Under the pieces are notes generated by a model. It saw only the letters and a list, made by a program, of their open reading frames with translations, was not told the DNA's origin and searched no databases. Positions 8,367 to 17,117 of a stretch of 40,115 bases of DNA are shown in pieces. Each line of letters begins with the position of its first letter. Within the stretch, counting starts at the first letter, position 1. The stretch covers positions 1 to 40,115 of the forward strand of contig NZ_JABAFY010000022.1 of assembly GCF_012843875.1 (NCBI RefSeq). Direction: 5' to 3'. Made by a program: the position numbers and the translations under genes. Origin of the DNA: Desulfovibrio piger. Lineage in GTDB: Bacteria; Desulfobacterota; Desulfovibrionia; Desulfovibrionales; Desulfovibrionaceae.

Positions 8367-9215
8367 ATGCCCGAATTGCCGGAAGTGGAGACCGTCGTCC
8401 GTACTCTGCGGCCGCAGGTACTGGAATGCTGCATCGAGCGGGTGGACGTGCTGCGCGAGCGTTCCCTGCATCCCCTGAGCCTTCCTGTGGAGCGACTGGC
8501 GGGGACGCGCATCAGCGCTGCCCGTCGCCGGGGCAAGCTGGCCCTGCTGGATCTGGAGCCGCCCGCCGTAGCCGCTGCTCTGCCTGTGCCGTCGATTCTG
8601 GCCGTGCATCTGCGCATGACGGGGCGCTTCATGGTCCACCCGGAAGGGGCCGCCCCTTTGAAGCACACGCGCATCATCTTCCATTTGCAGCGGCCTGACG
8701 GGAGCCGGGCGCAGCTCTTTTTCGATGATGTGCGCTCCTTCGGCCTGGTCTTTGCCGCCACGCCGGAGCTGCTGGAGCGCTGGGACTTCTGGCGTTCGCT
8801 GGGCCCGGAACCGCTGTACATGGGGCCCGGTTCTCTGGGGCCGCGTTTGCACGGACGCCGGGCCATCAAGGCCGCCCTGCTGGATCAGACCGTACTGGCC
8901 GGTATCGGCAATATCTATGCGGACGAGTCCCTGTTCCGGGCCGGTATCGATCCCCGCCGGCCTGCCGGGGAGCTTTCGGAGGCAGAAGCGGAACGTCTCC
9001 GCTGCGCTTTGCAGGAGGTCTTGCGGGAATCCATCGCCCAGTGCGGCAGCTCCATCCGTGATTATCGGGATGCCAACGGCAATGTGGGCGCTTTCCAGAA
9101 TACCTTTTTCGTCTATGGCCGTGGCGGACAGCTTTGCCGTCGCTGTGGCACGGAGCTGGAAAAAGGGCGTATCGCCGGCCGGGCCACGGTATTTTGTCCG
9201 CAGTGCCAGAAGTAG
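8367..9215 (+). CDS. mutM: Formamidopyrimidine-DNA glycosylase (Fpg/MutM)
   Basis: MutM removes 8-oxoguanine and ring-opened purines from DNA and cuts the abasic site by beta/delta elimination. The 282-residue product must start at ATG 8367 because the catalytic residue is Pro2, freed by Met removal (MPELPEVETVV). The conserved catalytic lysine region (RRRGKLALLDL), the helix-two-turn-helix (DQTVLAGIGNIYADESLFRAGI) and a C-terminal zinc finger (CRRC then CPQC) are all visible. AGGTGG precedes the start. Length is typical (about 270-290). mutM is not a usual member of the rpsP-rimM group, so its insertion here fits a rearranged boundary. Confidence 0.97.
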   Translation: MPELPEVETVVRTLRPQVLECCIERVDVLRERSLHPLSLPVERLAGTRISAARRRGKLALLDLEPPAVAAALPVPSILAVHLRMTGRFMVHPEGAAPLKHTRIIFHLQRPDGSRAQLFFDDVRSFGLVFAATPELLERWDFWRSLGPEPLYMGPGSLGPRLHGRRAIKAALLDQTVLAGIGNIYADESLFRAGIDPRRPAGELSEAEAERLRCALQEVLRESIAQCGSSIRDYRDANGNVGAFQNTFFVYGRGGQLCRRCGTELEKGRIAGRATVFCPQCQK

Positions 9216-9228
9216 CGGGCGATCTTTT

Positions 9229-9263
9229 GGGGAAGGGAGCTTTGCGGTAAAGCTCCCTTCCCC
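9229..9263 (+). repeat. Perfect 15-bp inverted repeat after mutM
   Basis: GGGGAAGGGAGCTTT (9229-9243) and AAAGCTCCCTTCCCC (9249-9263) flank a five-base loop, starting 14 bases after the mutM stop. There is no T-tract on either side, yet the position suggests a transcript end. Confidence 0.7.
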
Positions 9264-9349
9264 TCTCTCAGCAGACCTCGGTCTGGCGGGCATTTCGGGC
9301 CGTCAGCCTGACAAACAGTTGTGTATGGCTGATGTGCAGCCGTGATGAG

Positions 9350-9383
9350 CAACGGGCCGTTCCCTGCGGGGAGCGGCCCGTTG
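9350..9383. repeat. Second long hairpin downstream of mutM
   Basis: CAACGGGCCG (9350-9359) pairs perfectly with CGGCCCGTTG (9374-9383). The loop can itself pair (TCCC with GGGA). No T-tract is seen on either strand. Confidence 0.6.
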
Positions 9384-9587
9384 TCCGTGTCCGGCGCCGT
9401 ACAAAGAGGAGAGTGTGCGCAAGGGTATCCTCTTTTCCAGAGCTTGAGGCCGCAGGCTGTAGAGTGATGCGCAGCCTGTATCCATGCGGTGCGCGCACAA
9501 AGGTCACCGGACAACCACCGCACTGCTGCCACTGTCATCGCGTCAGCCGAGCGAATACCGTACGTTGCGGAGGACGACAGCAATTTT

Positions 9588-9863
9588 TTATCCGGAGGAC
9601 TCTCCACCCTGCCGTCGCCGTTCGCAAGGCATGCGCTCGTCGATGAGGCCCCACACGTCCTGCGGACAAGGTCGTCCCGCGTCCGGCAGGCAGCGGTAGC
9701 AGTAGGGAGGATTTTCTTTCTCGTCTGTCTTCAGGGCCGTACCGGCCGGGCGGTGTCCCAGTCCAGAAGAGGGACGTCCCTGTCGCCTGACAGGGGCCAG
9801 GTCACACGGACATGCCCGTAGCGGCCTGTCTGCAGCAGGGGGATATGCTGTTCTTCCAGCCAT
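9588..9863 (-). CDS. Possible small Cys-containing protein overlapping the end of comEC
   Basis: This frame is only a candidate. Its last 45 or so codons lie past the comEC stop and read like a real protein: KTDEKENPPYCYRC, then GRPCPQDVWGLIDERMPC, with a CxxC and two further cysteines that could bind a metal. The only in-frame ATG is at 9863, inside comEC, and gives 91 residues. A CTG just at the comEC stop would give a much shorter protein. A -1 frameshift near the comEC stop could also append this tail to ComEC. No ribosome-binding site supports any start. Confidence 0.2.
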   Translation of the reverse strand: MAGRTAYPPAADRPLRACPCDLAPVRRQGRPSSGLGHRPAGTALKTDEKENPPYCYRCLPDAGRPCPQDVWGLIDERMPCERRRQGGESSG

Positions 9864-12346
9864 TGTCTGAGCTGTTTCCCGGGATGGCCGAAGCGGTTGA
9901 AGGCGCCGCAGGAGGCTACCACCAGCCGGGGGCGCACAGCCGTCAGGAATTCAGGCAAAAAAGAACTGTCCGAGCCGTGGTGCGGTGCCAGCAGGACATC
10001 GGCCTGCACGTCCCGGCCACTGGCCAGCAGGTGGCGCAGGGCGGCCCCGTCGGCATCACCGGGGAAAAGGGCCAGGCCGTGCCCATTGTGGACCAGGCGC
10101 AGGACCAGGGAGGCACTGTTGCCTTCCCAGACATAGGCGCCCGGGGCTGGCCGGGGCGGATGCAGCACATACAGAGCCAGCCCGTCTTCGGGATCGCCCA
10201 GTTGCAGGGTATCTCCGGCATGGAGGGGGGCGTTCTTCCGTTTTTGCAGGGTGGCCTGCCAGATATGCCCCATCTGACCACTGCCCGGCTGGCCGTTGTG
10301 CAGCAGGAGCGCTTCGGGAAAGGCCGCCAGCAGGGGAGGGATGCCGCCCGCGTGATCGATGTCGGGATGGCTGTTGATGATGGCGTCCAGACCGGGGCGG
10401 GCATTGCAGGCTAGCAGGGGAAGGAGGAGTTCGCGTCCCGGGTTCCAGGAGCGGGACATGCTGCCTGCGGCGTCCACGAGCAGGGTCTGGCCATGCGGCA
10501 GACGCAGCAGGACGGCTTGCGCCTGTCCCACGTCAGGGACGGAAAGCTCCAGCCGGGGCACCAGACTGTGGTGCAGACGCAGGGCCGGGCCCACACAGGC
10601 CAGCAGCAGACCGCAGATGAGCAGGCGTTTTCCCGCCGGCGGCAAGCCGGGGCGTCCGGCCCGCAGGGCCAGTGCCAGAAAAAGGCAGGCCATGGCGGGC
10701 AGGGCCGTCCAGTGGGGCCGCAGGATGGGGGGGACGCTGAGCCAGCCCTGCGTCTGGAGGAAAAGCAGGCCGTCCACCAGCCACTGGCAGGGCAGGGCCA
10801 CCACATCCAGCACCAGAGCGGCTGCCGGGCCAAGGCCGCACAGGCTGAGCCCCAGTCCCAGGAAGGCCCCCGGCAGGACAAGGGTGCCCAGGACGGGCAG
10901 CCAGAAAACATTGAGCAGGAACCACAGCCCGCTGTTGTTGAACAGCAGCAGGGAAAGGGGCAGCAGGGCCAGCTGGATAAAGAAGGAGACCAGCAAAATG
11001 CTGGCCAGTGAACGGAGCAGGCGCTGCCCGGGGGACGTCCGCGGGATACGGCGCAACAGCTGCCCCATGAGCGGCGTGGCGCAGCAGATGACGGACACGC
11101 ACAGGGCGGAAAGTTGCAGACCGGTATCGAAGACGGACAGGGGGGAGATGACGGTGATGCAGAGCAGCGTGCAGCACAGGACATCCAGCCCGCTGGAAGG
11201 GAGGCGCTCCCGGAGCGTCTGGGGCAGCGGCATGCAGCGCAGGTGGGCCAGGGCCATGGCCGTGGCCAGCAACAGGAGCATCCCGGCCGCCCGCAGCAGC
11301 GAAGGCGGCGCATTGCCTAGCCAGAGATAGCCCAGGGCCGCCGGGCAGGCCGCCAGCGGGATGAGGACGGTACGGGGGCGCCAGAGATAGAGCCCCGGAT
11401 GCATACGGGCCGCCAGCCAGACCAGGAGCATCCCCGCCAGACCGGCCACGAGCAGATGCTGCCCGGAAAGGGCCAGACTGTGGGAAAGGTTGCCGGCATT
11501 GAAGGCCTTCACGGTGGGCGTCTCCAGCAGGAAGCGTTCCCCGAAGAGCAGGGCCAGCAGGATGGCCTTGCTCTGGGGCACCGGTGCCGCGGAAGGCGTG
11601 GAAGGCGCGGCGACAGGGAGCTGGGGAGGGGGGGCGGCCGTCAGACCGGAGGGAGAAGCGGCGGCGGGCGGCAAAAGATCGTCCCTGCCCGGCAGGAGCA
11701 CGGCAAGGAACTTTCGAATGAGTTCCAGACGCTGCCGGGCAAAGGGAGAGGGGGCGCCGTCGACGGCGGGCTGACCGTCCGTGCCCCGGCTCCAGATGCG
11801 CCAGCCGGTACCGTGGCTGTGCCACCAGAAGCCCCAATCGGTGAGGCCGAAGTTGCGCTGGGTATCCACGGGCAACAGCTTGCGTTGCAGGCGAACGGTC
11901 TGGCCCGGCAGCGGGAAGACGGCGGCCTGCTCCCATGTCCAGGCAAGGTTGCCGGGAAGATGGACCAGAGGCTGACCGTCAGGCTGTTGCAGATGCAGGT
12001 CGGTCAGGCTGATGCGCAGGCGCTGTTCCGGCAGGGTGCGTACATCGCTCACCCTGGCTTCCAGCACAGGCCAGTGGCGGGGCGGGGTGCGTTCCTCGTA
12101 CAGCTGTTCCAGCACGGGGGGCACGGGAAAAGCGGGCAGCAGGGCCTGGGCCGTGACACAGCCCAGCAGGGCGACGGCACAGCCCACCAGCAGGCGGGGG
12201 AGACGCCACAAACGGCTGTCCGCCACCAGGACGCAAAGACCCGCGCAAAGCGCGGGTCCGGGCCAGCGTGCCGCCAGCAGGCCCAGCAGCCAGCATAAGA
12301 GCCAGCTTTGCCAGAGAAGGCCCGGGGCCAGCGGCGGACGCCACAT
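9731..12346 (-). CDS. comEC: ComEC/Rec2-family DNA uptake channel protein
   Basis: ComEC forms the inner-membrane channel that carries single-stranded DNA into the cell during transformation. The 871-residue product has an N-terminal set of hydrophobic segments and a soluble region (roughly residues 1-230), a polytopic Competence domain starting near KAFNAGNLSHSLALSGQHLLVAG, and a C-terminal metallo-beta-lactamase-like domain. The last has SHPDIDHAGG (HxDxDH), FPGDADGAALRHLL and LLAPHHGSDSS. Length is typical for full ComEC. The start ATG at 12346 is four bases after the smpB stop, so it is probably cotranscribed with smpB. No other competence genes are in the window, so actual transformability is unknown. 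Confidence 0.93.
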   Translation of the reverse strand: MWRPPLAPGLLWQSWLLCWLLGLLAARWPGPALCAGLCVLVADSRLWRLPRLLVGCAVALLGCVTAQALLPAFPVPPVLEQLYEERTPPRHWPVLEARVSDVRTLPEQRLRISLTDLHLQQPDGQPLVHLPGNLAWTWEQAAVFPLPGQTVRLQRKLLPVDTQRNFGLTDWGFWWHSHGTGWRIWSRGTDGQPAVDGAPSPFARQRLELIRKFLAVLLPGRDDLLPPAAASPSGLTAAPPPQLPVAAPSTPSAAPVPQSKAILLALLFGERFLLETPTVKAFNAGNLSHSLALSGQHLLVAGLAGMLLVWLAARMHPGLYLWRPRTVLIPLAACPAALGYLWLGNAPPSLLRAAGMLLLLATAMALAHLRCMPLPQTLRERLPSSGLDVLCCTLLCITVISPLSVFDTGLQLSALCVSVICCATPLMGQLLRRIPRTSPGQRLLRSLASILLVSFFIQLALLPLSLLLFNNSGLWFLLNVFWLPVLGTLVLPGAFLGLGLSLCGLGPAAALVLDVVALPCQWLVDGLLFLQTQGWLSVPPILRPHWTALPAMACLFLALALRAGRPGLPPAGKRLLICGLLLACVGPALRLHHSLVPRLELSVPDVGQAQAVLLRLPHGQTLLVDAAGSMSRSWNPGRELLLPLLACNARPGLDAIINSHPDIDHAGGIPPLLAAFPEALLLHNGQPGSGQMGHIWQATLQKRKNAPLHAGDTLQLGDPEDGLALYVLHPPRPAPGAYVWEGNSASLVLRLVHNGHGLALFPGDADGAALRHLLASGRDVQADVLLAPHHGSDSSFLPEFLTAVRPRLVVASCGAFNRFGHPGKQLRQWLEEQHIPLLQTGRYGHVRVTWPLSGDRDVPLLDWDTARPVRP

Positions 12347-12350
12347 GATA

Positions 12351-12806
12351 TCAGGCCAGATCGCGGGCGGCGTCGCGTTCTTCGGCCCTGCGTTTGAGGG
12401 TCTCGCGATGGTCGAAGAGCTTCTTGCCGCGACCCAGGGCGATCTCCATCTTGACCTTGCCCTGCTTGAAGTACATGCGCACGGGCACCACGGTCAGGCC
12501 TTTCTGTTCCACACGGGCCGCCATCTGGCGGATCTCGGCGGCGTGCAGCAGCAGGCGGCGCGGGCGGTCGGGATCCTGCGGTACATAGCCGGCATTGTCG
12601 TACGGGGCGATATGCAGCGAAAGCACGAAGGCCTCGCCGTCACGGAAATCCACATAGCTGTCCAGAAAGTTGATCTTTCCGGCCCGGATGCTTTTGACTT
12701 CAGGGCCGGTCAGGCTGATGCCCGCTTCCACGAAGTCGGAGAGTTCGTACAGGTGGCGGGCCTTCTTGTTGACGGCGATGGTGGACGGGGATGGTTTTTT
12801 GCTCAT
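12351..12806 (-). CDS. smpB: SsrA (tmRNA)-binding protein SmpB
   Basis: SmpB binds tmRNA and delivers it to stalled ribosomes for trans-translation. The 151-residue product shows NKKARHLYELSDFVEAGISL, TGPEVKSIRAG and the basic tail GRGKKLFDHRETLKRR, which ends the protein as in the family. It lies four bases after ptsI and four before comEC, so ptsI-smpB-comEC are tightly packed. The tmRNA gene itself was not found in the window. Length matches the family (about 150-160). Confidence 0.97.
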   Translation of the reverse strand: MSKKPSPSTIAVNKKARHLYELSDFVEAGISLTGPEVKSIRAGKINFLDSYVDFRDGEAFVLSLHIAPYDNAGYVPQDPDRPRRLLLHAAEIRQMAARVEQKGLTVVPVRMYFKQGKVKMEIALGRGKKLFDHRETLKRRAEERDAARDLA

Positions 12807-12810
12807 ATTC

Positions 12811-14574
12811 CTAACTGTTCGTCATGATGCTTGTGGTATGGAAGGCCAGCTCCGAGCCCAGGCTCTCCTGCAGGCGTTCGCGCAGCATGCGCTGCGAGGC
12901 CGTCACGTCGGTGCTCATGAGCACGCTGTGGGCCATGTCCATGCAGGTCTGGGCGTCCAGGCGGCGGATCATGTGCTTCATGCCCGGTACGAAGCGCGGC
13001 GAGGCCGAGAGCGTGTCCACGCCCATGCCCAGCAGCAGGGCTAGACCGTAGGGGTCGGCGGCCAGCTCGCCGCAGACGGAGACCCCGATGCCCTCGCGGT
13101 GGGCGGAGTCGATGATGCGCTTCAGGGAGCGGACCACGGCCGGATGCAGGGCCTCGTTGAGGTAGCCCACATGCAGGTTGTTGCGGTCGATGGCCATGAG
13201 GTAATGGATAAGGTCATTGGTGCCGATGCTGAAAAAGTCGCATTCGCGGGCCAGGGCATCGGCGATGAGCACGGCCGCCGGGGTCTCCACCATGATGCCC
13301 AGGGGCAGATCGGCGGCGTGGGGCAGACCGGCGGCCTGCAGCTCCTGCTGCAGTTCCTGCATGATGCGGCGCACGCTCTGCACCTCGGCCAGTCCGGAGA
13401 TCATGGGCAGCAGCAGGGAGATATTGCCTTCCACCCCGGCGCGCATGAGGGCGCGCAGCTGGCTGCGGAAGATCTTCTGGTGCCGCAGGCAGAAGCGGAT
13501 GCCGCGCAGGCCCAGGGCCGGGTTGGGTTCCTTGAGGGCTTCCTGGGCGCGGAGCATCTTGTCCGCACCGGCGTCCAGGGTACGGAAGACCACATGTGCG
13601 GGCGCGGCCTTGCGGGCCACGGCACTGTATTCGGCATAGAGCTCTTCCTCGCTGGGCAGATGCTCCCGCAGGAAGGAGAATTCCGTACGGTACAGGCCCA
13701 CGCCTTCGGCGCCGCTGGCCTGCAGTTCGTCCATCTCTTCCAGCCGCTCCAGGTTGGCATGGACGCTCACGCGCACGCCGTCGCGCATCTCGGCGGGCCA
13801 GTGGGACTCGCTGCGGGTGCGGGCCTCCCACTCCTGATACTCGCGCTGGCGCTCTTCATAGGTGGCCAGATCGTCGGCATCGGGATCCAGCAGCAGGCAG
13901 CCGTTGAGGCCGTCCACGATGACCTTTTCACCGGGCTTGCCGGTCTCCAGCAGGCCGGTGACGCCCACCAGGGCCGGGATGTGCAGGCCGCGCGACAAAA
14001 TGGCCGTGTGCGACGTGGGCCCGCCCTCTGCCGTGATGACGGCCCGCACGTCCTTGAAATCCATGTCCATGACGTCGGCGGGCGAAAGATCCTGGGCGGC
14101 CAGGATACCGGCGCCGGCCGCGGCGGGCAGGGCGCAGCTGCCGGCCAGGCATTCGCGCAGGCGCAGGCCCACGGCCCGGATGTCCTGCGCACGGTCGCGC
14201 AGATAGGGGTCGTCCATGTTGCGGAAGATGCTGCACAGCTGTTCCACCGTGCTGTCCAGGGCCCAGGCGGCGCAGACCAGTTCCTTCTCGATGCGGGAAA
14301 GGGCGCTGCCCACCAGTTTGGGGTCGCGGGCCAGTTCGATCTGGGCGGCGATGACCTCACGGTATTCGGAAAGGTCTTCCGGGACCTTGGCCATGGCTTC
14401 CTGCAGGGCGGCGCGCACATTGGTCACGGCGGCGCGCAGCTGTTCCTGCTCACCTTCCACTTCGCGCGGGCTGATGCGGCGCATCTCCACGGTCTGGACA
14501 TTGTGGGCGAAGCGCAGCACCCCGATGGCGATGCCGGGAGAGACGGACGTACCGAAAAGAAGAGAGCGTGCCAT
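12811..14574 (-). CDS. ptsI: PTS Enzyme I (phosphoenolpyruvate-protein phosphotransferase)
   Basis: Enzyme I takes phosphate from PEP and passes it to HPr. The 587-residue product has the phosphohistidine motif EGGPTSHTAILSR (His189), the PEP-binding barrel (GVGLYRTEFSFL, GLRGIRFCL, GTNDLIHYLMAIDR) and the catalytic Cys in SVCGELAADPYG. Length is normal (about 570-590). The start ATG 14574 is one base after the ptsH stop, so the two are translationally coupled. With only a IID permease part nearby, the phosphate chain may serve regulation or EII components coded elsewhere (inference). Confidence 0.97.
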   Translation of the reverse strand: MARSLLFGTSVSPGIAIGVLRFAHNVQTVEMRRISPREVEGEQEQLRAAVTNVRAALQEAMAKVPEDLSEYREVIAAQIELARDPKLVGSALSRIEKELVCAAWALDSTVEQLCSIFRNMDDPYLRDRAQDIRAVGLRLRECLAGSCALPAAAGAGILAAQDLSPADVMDMDFKDVRAVITAEGGPTSHTAILSRGLHIPALVGVTGLLETGKPGEKVIVDGLNGCLLLDPDADDLATYEERQREYQEWEARTRSESHWPAEMRDGVRVSVHANLERLEEMDELQASGAEGVGLYRTEFSFLREHLPSEEELYAEYSAVARKAAPAHVVFRTLDAGADKMLRAQEALKEPNPALGLRGIRFCLRHQKIFRSQLRALMRAGVEGNISLLLPMISGLAEVQSVRRIMQELQQELQAAGLPHAADLPLGIMVETPAAVLIADALARECDFFSIGTNDLIHYLMAIDRNNLHVGYLNEALHPAVVRSLKRIIDSAHREGIGVSVCGELAADPYGLALLLGMGVDTLSASPRFVPGMKHMIRRLDAQTCMDMAHSVLMSTDVTASQRMLRERLQESLGSELAFHTTSIMTNS

Positions 14575-14575
14575 A

Positions 14576-14863
14576 TCAGTCCTGCAGATTTTCCAGATAA
14601 TCGGCCAGGGCCGTCAGGGCTTCGCGGGCGTCATCGCCCCGGGCCAGCAGGGTCAGCGTGCAGCCTGTGGAGATGGCGAGGGAGAGGATATCCAGCATGC
14701 TTTTGGCATCGGCGGTACCGTTGTCGCTCTGGATCTGGATGTCGGAGGAAAAATTCTGGGCCTCCTGCGCCAGACGGGCAGCAGGCCGTGCGTGCAGCCC
14801 GCCACGCGTATGCAGCGTGACGGGGAGGACGAGGCCTTCGGGTGTTTCCTGAACTTCTGCCAT
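14576..14863 (-). CDS. ptsH: PTS phosphocarrier protein HPr
   Basis: HPr relays phosphate from Enzyme I to EIIA/EIIB. The 95-residue product has the active His in TRGGLHARPAARL (His24) and a serine in ADAKSMLDIL (Ser55) at the place of the regulatory Ser46 of Gram-positive HPr. AGGGAG precedes ATG 14863. It is slightly longer than usual (85-90) because of an N-terminal extension of about nine residues. The same reading frame stays open far upstream, but those codons are not HPr-like. A 194-base gap with a GGTCGC/GCGACC hairpin separates it from the IID gene. Confidence 0.95.
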   Translation of the reverse strand: MAEVQETPEGLVLPVTLHTRGGLHARPAARLAQEAQNFSSDIQIQSDNGTADAKSMLDILSLAISTGCTLTLLARGDDAREALTALADYLENLQD

Positions 14864-15057
14864 GATATATTCTCCCTGGTCGCCCGGGGCGACCTGTACG
14901 ATCTGTTCCTGACGGTCCCCCGCACCGCATCGGGGGCCTTGCGGCAAGGATGCCATGCCGTATGCGGCCCTGTCGTCTGAGGCGGCTGCAGGCCCTGCGG
15001 AGCGCGCCTTTCCCGTCCGTGTGGCCGGATGTTTCCCTGCCGTGGCGGCAAGGGCCT

Positions 15058-15807
15058 TTACAGGCCGACCAGCCCCGTGTCCATGAGCACGAGAAAGGTC
15101 AGCAGGATCAGCCAGAGCACGATGCGCGGCAAATGCAGGCGCCCGATGATCCAGGCGGCGGCCAGAACGGCAGCGCCGCCGCCCATACACCAGAGGAGCG
15201 TATGCCGGTCCCCGCTGTAGGGCAGCAGCATGGCAGCCGCCACGGTCAGCAGGCAGGCATTGACGACCTTGATGCGGCCGGTCCAGTTGATGAGCCCCAG
15301 ACGCTTGAGCCAGGCCAGGGCAGCCAGCCCGTAGCGCAGGGCAAAGAAAAACGTGCCTGTCCTGAAGGCCAGCAGGGCCACGGCCAGCAGGACCGTCAGC
15401 AGGATGACGGGCAGCGTGTGCCCGGCCAGCAGGAAGCAGATGCAGCACAACGCCCAGCAGGGGAAGACGCCCCCTTCAAAAAAACCGTCCCCCACGGCGG
15501 AAAGCGTAGTGCCCAGCGTGCGGCGCACCGTGTCAAGCGCGTTGGAGGGCAGTTTGCCTTCGGCCACCTGTTCTTCGATGTTCAGCAACAGGCCCATGTA
15601 GAAAGGCAGCATGTAGGGATGGGTGTTGCTGTGGGCGCTGTAGTGGGCCGCCGCCTGTGCCCGTGCTTCGGCCTCGGGATACAGGTGGCGCAGTGCCGGT
15701 TCCAGGGCGAACAGCAATCCCAGCTGCTGCATGCCGCGTGCCGTGACGGCGGCGTTGATGCAGCAGCTTCGCGCAAGGCAGGAAAGGGCTGTCCGGGTGG
15801 GCAACAT
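15058..15807 (-). CDS. PTS system mannose/fructose/sorbose family IID component
   Basis: IID proteins form, with IIC, the membrane channel of mannose-type PTS permeases. The 249-residue product has the IID pattern RSCCINAAVTARGMQQLGLL followed by ALEPALRHLYPE, then HPYMLPFYMGLLLNIEEQ, GDGFFEGGVFPC and a hydrophobic C-terminal half with several membrane segments ending LVLMDTGLVGL. Start ATG 15807 has no obvious Shine-Dalgarno sequence. The partners IIA, IIB and IIC, expected in the same operon, are absent here: rsmI lies directly upstream. It may work with components coded elsewhere or be a remnant kept for another role. Confidence 0.88.
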   Translation of the reverse strand: MLPTRTALSCLARSCCINAAVTARGMQQLGLLFALEPALRHLYPEAEARAQAAAHYSAHSNTHPYMLPFYMGLLLNIEEQVAEGKLPSNALDTVRRTLGTTLSAVGDGFFEGGVFPCWALCCICFLLAGHTLPVILLTVLLAVALLAFRTGTFFFALRYGLAALAWLKRLGLINWTGRIKVVNACLLTVAAAMLLPYSGDRHTLLWCMGGGAAVLAAAWIIGRLHLPRIVLWLILLTFLVLMDTGLVGL

Positions 15808-15853
15808 GGCGGGCTCGCTTGGTTGGGCGGTCGGTTCCGTGGCGGAGAAAGGC

Positions 15854-16702
15854 TCAGGCGCGGGTCAGCAGTTCGTAAAGCTCCTTGGCGCTCCAGCCGG
15901 GGGCCATCTCCTGGGCCCGGCGGGCCACTTCCTTGGGCTTGAGACGCTCGTCCGCAGCGGCCATGACAGCTTCCAGGGCCCGGCGGGCTTCGGCTTCATC
16001 GGCGCGTTCCTTCTGTTCCGGCGGGCCGATGATGACCGTGATCTCGCCCAGCAGTTCTTCGGGCAGCTCCTGCCATTTCTCCAGACGACCAAGTATAAAT
16101 TCCTCATGTGTCTTGGTCAATTCCCGGCACACGGCCACGGCCCGGGGGCCCAGCAGCTCCGCGGCCTGGGCCAGGCTCTCGCGCAGGCGGTCCTTGCGTT
16201 CGAAGAAGATGAGCGAGCCCGGCGTGCGGGCAAAGGCCGAGAGCGTGGCGCGGCGGCCCGCGGCATCACGCGGCAAAAAGCCCAAAAAGGTGTAGGGCAG
16301 GGGCGGGATGCCCGCGGCGGAAAGGGCCGTCACCGGCGCCGAAGGGCCGGGCACGGGCGAGACGGGCAGGCCTTCGGCCCGGCAGGCGCGCACCAGACGG
16401 TAACCGGGATCGGCCAGCAGGGGCGTGCCCGCATCCGAGACCAGGGCCAGGTTCTGTCCCTGCCGCAGCAGGCGCAGGACCTCTTCCTGCCGTTCGCTCT
16501 CGTTGTGGTCATGGAAACTCAGGAAGCGGCGGGCCGGGATGTTGCACTGGCTGCACAGCAGCCCGGCGCGGCGGGTGTCCTCGGCCAGGATGAGGTCGGC
16601 GCCGGCGAGGACTTCGCGGGCGCGGGGAGAAAGGTCACCAGGGTTGCCAAGAGGCGTGGCCACTATCCACAGATGGCCCGGAGCCGGAGAGGTCGAAAGC
16701 AT
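15854..16702 (-). CDS. rsmI: 16S rRNA 2'-O-ribose C1402 methyltransferase RsmI
   Basis: RsmI methylates the ribose of C1402 in the decoding centre, using SAM. The 282-residue product shows [18 protein letters not shown] at the N terminus, AEDTRRAGLL, SDAGTPLLADPGYRLV (SAM-binding loop) and GFLPRD, all typical of the tetrapyrrole-methylase fold of RsmI. ATG 16702 is chosen because the conserved [10 protein letters not shown] starts ten residues later. This start lies 68 bases inside yraN. Length is normal (about 280). Confidence 0.95.
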   Translation of the reverse strand: MLSTSPAPGHLWIVATPLGNPGDLSPRAREVLAGADLILAEDTRRAGLLCSQCNIPARRFLSFHDHNESERQEEVLRLLRQGQNLALVSDAGTPLLADPGYRLVRACRAEGLPVSPVPGPSAPVTALSAAGIPPLPYTFLGFLPRDAAGRRATLSAFARTPGSLIFFERKDRLRESLAQAAELLGPRAVAVCRELTKTHEEFILGRLEKWQELPEELLGEITVIIGPPEQKERADEAEARRALEAVMAAADERLKPKEVARRAQEMAPGWSAKELYELLTRA

Positions 16703-17117
16703 GGCGGATGTGCTCCATGTGCGGGCCCGTGGGCCCCGGTTCGATACATACGAGGTCAAAGCGGCAGGGCAGGTGCCACTGGTCATGCGCGGCCAGCCAG
16801 GCCCGTGCGGCCCGGATCAGGGTCTGCCGCTTGCGCGGCCCCACCGCGTCCAGGGCGCTGCCCAGACTGCCCGGACCGCGCGTTTTGACTTCCACGAAAA
16901 CAAGAGTGTCGCCTTCCCGGCAGACAAGGTCAAGTTCCAGCGGGCCGCTGCGCCAGTTGCGGGCCAGGATGCGCATGCCGCGCGCATGCAGCAGGGTGGC
17001 GGCGGCGTCTTCCCCGGCACGGCCCAGGGCGGCCTTGTGGTCCCCGCCCGCACGGTCGTCCCCTGCCGGTGGCCCGGAAGGATCGGCCAGGCGGCGCAGG
17101 CGGGAAAGAAAACTCAC
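16635..17117 (-). CDS. yraN: YraN family (UPF0102) endonuclease-like protein
   Basis: A 160-residue UPF0102/YraN protein with a restriction-endonuclease-like fold. The biochemical role is not settled. Family motifs: [37 protein letters not shown], and [20 protein letters not shown] (ExK core). The most likely start is GTG at 17117, overlapping the rnhB stop codon (GTGA, four bases). The family usually has about 120 residues; here there is an N-terminal extension ([15 protein letters not shown]) and a C-terminal tail that overlaps rsmI by 68 bases. Its link to rnhB and rsmI is a common neighbourhood. Confidence 0.88.
   Translation of the reverse strand: MSFLSRLRRLADPSGPPAGDDRAGGDHKAALGRAGEDAAATLLHARGMRILARNWRSGPLELDLVCREGDTLVFVEVKTRGPGSLGSALDAVGPRKRQTLIRAARAWLAAHDQWHLPCRFDLVCIEPGPTGPHMEHIRHAFDLSGSGPSVDSGHASWQPW

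Larger units (their letters stand above)
9216..9730. other. Intergenic region between convergent mutM and comEC
   Basis: About 515 bases between the 3' ends of mutM (+) and comEC (-). It holds a perfect 15-base inverted repeat at 9229-9263 and a second hairpin at 9350-9383. A small Cys-containing reading frame on the - strand (9588-9863) overlaps the end of comEC. I recognise no other gene in it. Confidence 0.6.

Noticed and set aside
9216..9730. tmRNA gene, looked for because smpB is in the window
   Set aside because: No tRNA-like ends with encoded CCA and no tag frame were found here or in the other gaps.
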